From assembly GCA_023159155.1 (NCBI GenBank), contig JAJNNX010000043.1, positions 248,001-312,000 on the forward strand: a stretch of 64,000 nucleotides of DNA, written 5' to 3'. Under the pieces are notes generated by a model. It made no database searches and had not been told where the DNA came from. It was given only the letters and a program-made list of their open reading frames with translations. This DNA is from Ustulina deusta. Lineage: Eukaryota > Ascomycota > Sordariomycetes > Xylariales > Xylariaceae. Each line of letters begins with the position of its first letter. The first letter of the stretch is position 1. Positions 57,369 through 64,000 of this stretch are shown piece by piece. The translations under genes and the position numbers were made by a program.

Positions 57369-57989
57369 ATGAAGTACTCTACTGTTACCTCGGCTGGCCT
57401 TGCTCTGGCCGGCCTCACCTCCGCTCTTCCCCTGGTAGCCCGGCAGAAGACTGCAGCAGCTATCATCGGCGAGATCGCCCCAGGCTCTCTCTCATGCGCC
57501 GACACAACAGAATGCCGCACGAACGTGCAAGCGGCGCCATTCTTCATCGACGCCTTTCAGAAATACGGCCTTGGTTCGGCGGGCCAGATGGCGGCTGTGC
57601 TTGCGCTCACGGCTTATGAGTCGGTGGACTACAAGTACAAGCACAACGTTTCTCCCGGCCGTCCGGGCCAGGGGACGAGCAACCTGCAGATGGTCAATTT
57701 CAACATCGATTACGCGAACACCTTCCCGGAGCTCCAGGCCAAGGTCAGCGCTCTCGGGACCATCGCCACCGACGACACGAAGAACCAGCTGCTCGCCCTC
57801 GTCACGCCCGACGAGTACAACTTCGGCTCCGGCCCTTGGTTCCTGACCAAGAACTGTCCCCAAGTCGTCAGCCCGCTCGCCACGGGCACGGACGAAGCCT
57901 TCTCCGCCTACATGCAGTGCGTGGGCGTCGAGCTCACCGCCGAGCGCTCGGCGTACTGGACGCGGGCGAAGGCGGCCTTCGGCATCTAA
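57369..57989 (+). CDS. Small secreted protein, unknown function
   Basis: Intronless 206-aa protein with a clear signal peptide (MKYSTVTSAGLALAGLTSA) and a likely Kex2-type site after LVARQK. Mature features are an early Cys pair (SCADTTEC), then ALTAYESVDYKYKHN, PGRPGQGTSNLQMVNF and late Cys in TKNCPQ and YMQCVG, consistent with two disulfides. Similar proteins occur widely in plant-associated and saprotrophic ascomycetes; the function is unknown to me, and an effector or lysozyme-like role is speculation. The coding part is GC-rich against an AT-rich surround. Promoter-side CT-rich sequence suggests strong expression. Confidence 0.82.
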   Translation: MKYSTVTSAGLALAGLTSALPLVARQKTAAAIIGEIAPGSLSCADTTECRTNVQAAPFFIDAFQKYGLGSAGQMAAVLALTAYESVDYKYKHNVSPGRPGQGTSNLQMVNFNIDYANTFPELQAKVSALGTIATDDTKNQLLALVTPDEYNFGSGPWFLTKNCPQVVSPLATGTDEAFSAYMQCVGVELTAERSAYWTRAKAAFGI

Positions 57990-58518
57990 ACTCGGGCACT
58001 TTATTATGACTTACGGGGCATGATGAATAGAACGTTACGGCTGGCACCATGGCGTTTAATGAGGAGTTAGGGGGGGCGGGGGTGCATGCATCAACGGGAA
58101 AACCTAGGTATGTCTATTTACGATAGTTGTTACGTACATAAAATCTAATCATCCAGTTTGTGATGATTTCCATTCGTCAATTTATTTTCCATATACATGC
58201 TTTGTTCTCCGAGTCGCTAGGCCTAGGTGACCTGATAAACTAGAATGCTAATGATTTTGAAAAAATAAAAATAAAATAGATAAAAAATAAAGAAAAAATT
58301 TGAAGAAAAATAAAAAAAAACTAAAAATAAAATAAAAATAAAATAGGGGAAGAAGGAGAGCTCGCTGTTCAATTTGTCTTCATCTGCACGAGATCTCAAT
58401 TAAGTCTCCACGCGCATAAAACGAGGAGGCCTCAAATGTTCTGTTTCCCCTCGCCCGCACACAACATACCTACTACACCACTGCCACCCCCCCCCCCCCC
58501 CCAACATTCATTCCTCAC
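57990..58518. other. Convergent 3' region with A-rich tract
   Basis: About 530 bp between the secreted protein (+) and amylase (-) stop codons. It includes an A-rich low-complexity tract at about 58257-58345 and a run of C at about 58487-58502. Confidence 0.5.
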
Positions 58519-61069
58519 TCACCGCCAAACATCCTCCCTCGTAACCCCCGCGCACGTCGTCGTCGTCGGCACCGTGAACGCCCGGTTCGGATCCGACTCC
58601 CACGCGACGGCCCCGTCGCCCGCCACGCGGATGTACTTGTACTCGACGGCCGTCCCCGGCGCCGCCACGTCGACGGTGGCGCGCCAGAGCGGGTTCGCGC
58701 TCGTGTACTGCGACGCGTCGAGGGCCACGGCGTCCTCCGGATTCCAGCTGCCTAGTTCCGCGACGCTGCCTACGCTGCGAGCGGGAGGTGGGGGCGTTAG
58801 CACGTCTTCTTTCTTTCTTTTGCGTGTTGTGGTGCGTTGCGTTTGGGGTGGGTGGGGGGGGGGGGGGGGGGGGGGGTTGTGCGGGAAATGAAGGAGATGA
58901 AAGGGGGGAAAGGGGGGGCACATTTTAATGGTCTCGCCGAGCGTCGTCGTCACGATCTCGTTGAACGTCACTGGCACCGAGGCGCATCCGTCGCCGCCGC
59001 TACCGCCTGCGAGCCCGGCATGGGCAACGGTCAGTGATCCCGAATCGCGAAGAAGACACGACGAGACTGTCCAGGAGATAGCTAGCTAGCTAGCTAGCTA
59101 GTAGTGGTACTGCCCATCGGAATCCTAACCTAACATAACCTAACCTATATCCCTTGGTTTGCCTCGAGCGCCTTCCCGAGACCGGGATCTCTATTGCTTG
59201 CTTGCGTGCGTGCGCAGAAATACGCGCTTCCGGCGAAGGAGAAGGTTTTTTTTCACGTACCGTTGCAGATCCCGGTGCCGGCGAGCCTGGCGCTCGGATA
59301 GAACACCTTGGTCTCGGGGCCCTGGGAGAAGGACAGGGTGCCGGCGCCGTCGGTGGCGGTCGCGGTGCACGACAGGACCTCGGTGAGGGCCTGGTTCGCC
59401 GCGAAGCCCGTGTAGGCGCTGCCGAGGGCGACGCCGTAGCTCGCGCCGCCCGCGCCGATGTTGGTGTGCACGCTGACGAGCTGGGCGCCCGCGGCCCCCT
59501 TGCGCAGCGCGACGGTCTTGGAGTCGGGCGACGTGGGCCAGGCCTGGTAGCTCACGTACGCGTCGCCGTCTGCGGAAATGGCCTGGTGCCGGATCTGGTT
59601 GAGTTTTTGGATCCAGGGGTACAGCTCGTTGTCGGTGGCGTAGTTGGAGGTCCACAACGCCTCGCGGTTGTCGGGGTCGCCGGCGCCGCTGAAGTGCTGC
59701 TCTTGTCCCTGGTAGATGATGGGGATGCCGTCCATTAGCATGGCGAAGGCGATGGCGTTCTTGGCGAGCGCGATGTCCGAGGTCAACGACGGGAAGCGCG
59801 GGTTGTCGTGGTTCTCGACGAAGGATCCTAAAGTGTCCGTCTTCATCTGGCCCTTCATCGTGTTAATGCCGTTCACTAGATCAGCCATCGACCCCGAAGT
59901 AGACTGGAAGGCTCGGGTCACCCAGTAGTAGCTATGTTCTCTCTGGTATGAGCGGACGAAGAGCGTAGACGAAGGCAGAAAGGCGAAAATACATACGCGG
60001 GATAGTTCATCGTTCCGCTGATGTAATTTAGCCAGTCGGGAAATACTGATGGGTCTCCATCGAAAACCTAGTAATGTCGGGTCAGCCGTTTTTTTGCCGC
60101 TATGGAAACCGTTCATGAAAATTCGGGCTATTCAGTTTACCTCGCCGACGAGGTAGCAACCCGCGGCCGCACCGAAGCCAGGCCAGAAGTCCTTCTCAAC
60201 GTGCTTAACAGTATCCATTCGCAGACCATCGATGCCATAAGTCGAGACTAAGTCCTCGATCCATCCATTGAACGTGTCGCGCACGCCAGAGTCCTCAGTC
60301 TTGACGTCTGGCAGTGGCACGTTCGTGTCACCAAGCCAGCATGTGATAATCGAGTTCGCGTCGTTGTAGTCGACAGGGCAGTATGAGTGGAATTTATCGG
60401 CTGTGTTGAAAGGGTTGAACTGGCTGTAGTCGACATTCTGGGGAGCCATATTCGCAGCGTAGTGGTTTACCACCACATCTACCATCAGATACATGCCGCG
60501 GTTATGAAGTTCCGATGAAAGCTGCTTTAAATCGTCCTCCGTGCCGAAGTGCGAGTTGAGCGAGTATATATCCTGCGCCCAGTAGCCATGGTAAGGCAAG
60601 CTTTTGTCAGGAATATTGCGTTAGATTTTTAGATGTCGGTAACCTCGGTATACGAGCAACAGCTTACCCATAGGCCGTCTCAGTGTCGATGTTCTTCACG
60701 ACAGGACTAATCCATATGGCAGTGAAGCCCATGTTCTGGATGTCTATGGTCTCCGATTAGCATATCTCTTAGTAAGGCATGAAAACGCCACCTAACTGCC
60801 AGTGCTTCAACAAAATCATGCCGTCTTGATGGGTTGGGTACGACTATCTAGAATACGACTGACTTACAGTCCAATTTCTTGATAAGGCCTTGCCATGTTC
60901 CACCACAGTAGGAGCGAAGGTCGGCACAAGCAGACGTCGAACCATCCGGGCGAGCAAAACGGTCGGTCAAGACTTGGTAAATCGACTGTTTGGTCCAGTC
61001 GCTGGTGGATAGCGCCTGTACGGTGGCCCCAAGGGCTGCTAACAAGGCTGATGCTCTCATCATGAACAT
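58519..61069 (-). CDS. Secreted alpha-amylase GH13 with C-terminal CBM20 starch-binding domain
   Basis: 606-aa endo-acting starch hydrolase from seven exons: 61069-60868, 60743-60668, 60600-60141, 60067-59997, 59931-59261, 59006-58922 and 58774-58519. All phases agree. A signal peptide precedes [21 protein letters not shown]13 conserved regions are [17 protein letters not shown] (nucleophile Asp222), LVGEVFDGD (acid/base Glu246) and [10 protein letters not shown] (Asp312). A Gly-rich linker (GGSGGDG) leads into the CBM20 domain: [15 protein letters not shown], then [14 protein letters not shown] and LWRATVDV, ending in the YKYIRV and WESDPNRAF ligand-site region. It matches fungal TAKA-type amylases fused to CBM20. 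Intron 5 has an AGCT microsatellite and intron 6 a long G run. The divergent upstream region is likely to hold carbon-responsive sites, which I did not resolve. Confidence 0.94.
58854..58876. repeat. Homopolymer of 23 G in amylase intron 6
   Basis: Twenty-three consecutive G on the plus strand, so C in the transcript, inside the intron separating catalytic and CBM20 coding parts. Confidence 0.85.
59079..59102. repeat. AGCT/CTAG microsatellite in amylase intron 5
   Basis: About five tandem copies of the self-complementary tetranucleotide TAGC, located in the intron at 59007-59260. Confidence 0.8.
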
Positions 61070-62674
61070 GTCCGCCTGAGGAGACGGATGACAGGGAAAC
61101 GGGTGATCGGCAGGAGGTGAAAGGCTCGGGCAAGCGTCTCCTTATGTTTATAGGACACGGTACTTAGTGGCGCAGGGAACGACCGAGAAATGACCTTCAT
61201 CATTCCTAGTAGTATGTGAGGGTCAGGCCATGTTTTCCTGTGCGTTGCTCAGCCTACCGACTCAGGAGGCATGAAGTTATGCTTTTACCACTATGCCCAT
61301 ATGCCTTTTCCACCTGCCGCAATAAGACGTTTGGTCCCGAATCGGATGTTCTGCCTTCTAGACTCTGTCCTGGCGTCTTAGGAATTTCCACCGGAAAGCC
61401 TCCGCAACATGGAAACACACGTGGGTTATTGCTAATAACATTTCTATGAATTGGTCTCACTTTACATTTTTATTGGATACCTAGTTACAGTATCCATACC
61501 TTAAAGTGCCCCATATCGGATTCCCTACGGTATTTCAAATGGTGAAGCAAGCGGGCCGGCGACAGGATCGGTTAGTGCGGCATTGAAAGGTTGCAATATC
61601 GGCGTTTCTCACTGAGAAGCCCCGGATTACTCCCGTACATATTGACGTCAGCGCGAGGTGAAACAGCTCTCCCAGCTAAAGGCTTTTCGTGGATTCCTCA
61701 ATCCTTCATCGCGATGTTGAACTTCTTCTTTCTAGCCTCTCCAGTAACAATCTTACATGTCTATCTAAACCATATTGGGCAGTGAAACATCGCTAAACGA
61801 GACTATCAATTATCTCGAGCTAACCAAGGGCTCACCAAAAGAATGCCAACGACCAAGTTGCAGTGCTTGATATATATTTCCGGTCCACCATCGAAAAGTA
61901 AACATGAAAAGCACACTTTGAATCTCCCTCCCCTCCGAGGCAAAATAGGCATAATTGGGAAATTTGGAAACAGGCTTCGCTATCTACGACGACCGACGAG
62001 TGCGTACTAAAGTGAATAGGATGGTCATTTCAGTAAAGCCAGATATAGTGCCCACTATATGATGCGATAAATCTCAACGACAGGTCGCTATATTGAGGTA
62101 TTCTCCGGTCTCCCACAGACCATAGTGGGAAAGGTACCCGAGAATACGATTGGTGGCATAGGGCCGAATATCTCAATACGGCAAAAGCCGCGCTCGCTAG
62201 CATTGGACATGCTTTGATGCGGGGAAAGTCCGGGGATGGAGGCGCATCGCGACTCGTGATCAAAAAAACCCCCTGGCCTTCTCTCCTTGACCAGTTCCAC
62301 GCTTCTCTCCATCCACCGTCATATCCATTGAGCTATATGACGCCCTGTGAAGCACACGAAAACATGAGTATCACCAAAACCGGTCACGATGATCTAATGC
62401 CCAGCATAGAGCAGAGCTGGATGAGCAGAGGGTGATTTCATGTCCGTACGCCTCACGGCGCTACTAGTATCTAGGATATACAGCACCACGTCGTGTTTTC
62501 CTCCTTGCCTACCCATCAATATGTGCCCAGTAAAGCCGATTTTTGTTTACCAATGCCACCAAGTGGGCAGCTATCAAAGCAGCAACCGTGGTTTCCCCCT
62601 GATCATATTCGTTGTCGTGCTATGCGAGATGCATAACAATTGGAGAGTTCCGGCGAGGCGGCCAAGCCCTTTAA
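61070..62674. other. 1.6-kb intergenic region
   Basis: Upstream region of the amylase and 3' flank of the transcription-factor gene. No gene is supported. Confidence 0.45.
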
Positions 62675-63985
62675 TTACGTGCCAGACGTACCCGTGTTCA
62701 TGAAGGAGAACGACCCATCGGTGGACGATCCTTGTTGTGACTGCTGTTCCGGATTTCCCGCAAAAAAACCAAAGGTCTGGTCCGTCCAACTTGCCGTCTG
62801 CGCATAGTTATCGAGTACATCCTGGATACCAATTAATACATGATAAAATGTAGGATGCACCGTCGTTCTTACCCAGTCAAAATTCTGATCGATGACCATG
62901 TTGTTAGTATTGCCTAGATTTGTGAACATTGAAAATGGCGATGCTGCGTTGTTGATTGCCCCAATATCCGGTTGGAAATCCGACAACGAGGTGAGACCCA
63001 TATTTGCACCAAGATCAATGCTAGGATAGGTTGTCCCGCCGGGGGATTGAAAACTACCGTTCGGTGTCATCCCTCCCGAAGGCATGCCTAATGTCATGGC
63101 TGCCGTGTGTTCGGGCTGCATAATGCCGGATTCGGGATTACCGAATAGATTTTCTGTTCGATTTGGCATGTCTTCGGTGCTGAGGGGCGATGATTCCGGA
63201 TTCTTTATCTTTTCCAACATTATGTTAAGGATATTCCATGCTTTATACGCCTCTACGGATTCCTGCGACAACTTTGACCAGATATCCCGTATCTCTTCAA
63301 GTGTTTTTATCATGTCCTGACGTTGTTCTGGCGTCCAGAAACACGCGGCGTGCGAGTCTTGTCGCCTGCCAGCAGCGTTCGCCATATAGTCATGGTGAAG
63401 TTCCATGATCACGAGCGTCGTGGGGAGCAAGGTGTCCCTTGATGTCGAGGAAACATACCACTTCATCGTTCGAAGTCTGCCATTTGGCTGGCATTCACGG
63501 TAGATGGATTTCAGATGGTTTAGCGTCCCTAATGATGCCTCAATAGCGCTGCGACGTGAATGTGCATACCGGGGATTTTGTCTAGCCCTGCTCATGTGTT
63601 TTCTGTGCAACATGCACATGACCTTTTGGTACAGGAGATCCAGATTGTATCGCGCAATGATGAGAGTAACAGGATCGTGCGACCCATCCAGGGGTTGGAT
63701 TTTTAAATGGGGCGGGAATTCATCCATGATCTGGCGGAGTTTTCGATCGTGTTGCAAAATCTCTTCATATGGCACGAGCTTCCCCACGCGAGTGACTGCT
63801 TGAAGAATACTACCGAATTGGAGAGCAAGTTTAGATTTTCCAATCATATAGGCTATTGGGGTAGGTTCTGTGACTGGTCGTGAAGGCGGTAATGCCTTTG
63901 TGTTCATTCCAAACTCCTCGTCAAAGATATTGTGCGGGAGCTTTGTATCGGTATCATGTTCGTAGACCATGGTAGGTAATGACAC
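62675..63985 (-). CDS. Fungal-specific transcription factor, C-terminal part (runs off right edge)
   Basis: C-terminal part of a fungal_trans-domain regulator, usually with a Zn2Cys6 binuclear cluster that would lie beyond the window. The visible exon begins after an AG acceptor at about 63986 and reads VYEHDTDTKLPHNIFDEEFG, typical of the middle homology region. It continues TPIAYMIGKSKLALQFG, ILQHDRKLRQIMDEFPPHLK and LLYQKVMCMLHRKHM. The last about 130 aa are Asn/Gly/Ser-rich. A 51-nt GT-AG intron (62872-62822, GTAAGA donor) lies within the otherwise open frame after NFDW. Splicing gives FDW-DVLDNYAQ, and retention would keep the frame. The target genes are unknown; adjacency to the amylase is suggestive at best. 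Confidence 0.85.
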   Translation of the reverse strand: MSLPTMVYEHDTDTKLPHNIFDEEFGMNTKALPPSRPVTEPTPIAYMIGKSKLALQFGSILQAVTRVGKLVPYEEILQHDRKLRQIMDEFPPHLKIQPLDGSHDPVTLIIARYNLDLLYQKVMCMLHRKHMSRARQNPRYAHSRRSAIEASLGTLNHLKSIYRECQPNGRLRTMKWYVSSTSRDTLLPTTLVIMELHHDYMANAAGRRQDSHAACFWTPEQRQDMIKTLEEIRDIWSKLSQESVEAYKAWNILNIMLEKIKNPESSPLSTEDMPNRTENLFGNPESGIMQPEHTAAMTLGMPSGGMTPNGSFQSPGGTTYPSIDLGANMGLTSLSDFQPDIGAINNAASPFSMFTNLGNTNNMVIDQNFDWVRTTVHPTFYHVLIGIQDVLDNYAQTASWTDQTFGFFAGNPEQQSQQGSSTDGSFSFMNTGTSGT

Positions 63986-64000
63986 CTACACGATTGTCAG

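Noticed and set aside
59121..59150. CCTAAC-type telomere-like repeat
   Set aside because: Only a few imperfect copies inside an amylase intron; too short to be an interstitial telomere.

Overview
This window is a stretch of nuclear chromosome from a filamentous ascomycete (Pezizomycotina, most likely a Sordariomycete). The evidence is short GT-AG introns of about 50-110 nt with GTRNGT donors, fungus-specific families (2EXR protein, Zn2Cys6-type regulator C-terminus, fungal-type GH13-CBM20 amylase, GH28 pectinase), mitochondrial leader peptides, an intron-bearing tRNA-Glu, long AT-rich spacers full of CCTAGGTA-type repeats, and a RIP-like AT-rich relic of a Fot1/pogo DNA transposon. The Sordariomycete placement is inference.

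Layout. 0-18 kb is an accessory, gene-poor and partly decaying metabolic region. It holds a class III CoA-transferase, a YcaC-like isochorismatase-family hydrolase, an intronless MlrC/M81 metallopeptidase, a DHA2-type MFS exporter, a short-chain dehydrogenase, an unknown protein and an acyltransferase-3 membrane enzyme. Three adjacent genes there (MFS, SDR, unknown) are interrupted. 18.1-20.0 kb is a 1908-bp TIR element with a TA target duplication and an extremely AT-rich interior. 21.1 kb carries tRNA-Glu(UUC).

21.8-38.8 kb is more conserved: an epoxide hydrolase, mitochondrial P5C dehydrogenase (PUT2), a PhoD-like phosphatase, a mitochondrial rhomboid protease (PCP1-like), a carboxypeptidase S (M20) with one in-frame TAG, a small conserved coiled-coil protein and a 2EXR protein. 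40.3-42.8 kb has a secreted GH28 pectinase and a GC-rich SDR in convergent orientation. 44.4-51.3 kb has two conserved membrane proteins of unknown function separated by a 4-kb spacer. 53.5-61.1 kb has a nucleoside hydrolase (with a GC-AG intron and a break in splice phase), LSM8, a small secreted protein and an alpha-amylase with a starch-binding domain. A fungal transcription-factor C-terminus runs off the right edge.

Most striking signal: six in-frame stop codons interrupt otherwise intact reading frames at 9.5, 12.9, 13.3, 13.5, 13.55 and 34.6 kb, and all six are TAG. A seventh, TGA, sits in the already frameshifted SDR at 11.2 kb. In the MFS the TAG replaces a family-conserved Trp, and at the four sites in the unknown gene Trp fits the context well. 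Two explanations compete: RIP-type C-to-T decay (TGG or CAG to TAG), or stop-loss recoding by the sexual-stage A-to-I mRNA editing known in Fusarium and Neurospora, where UAG becomes UGG (Trp). The sequence alone cannot decide between them, but RNA-seq could.
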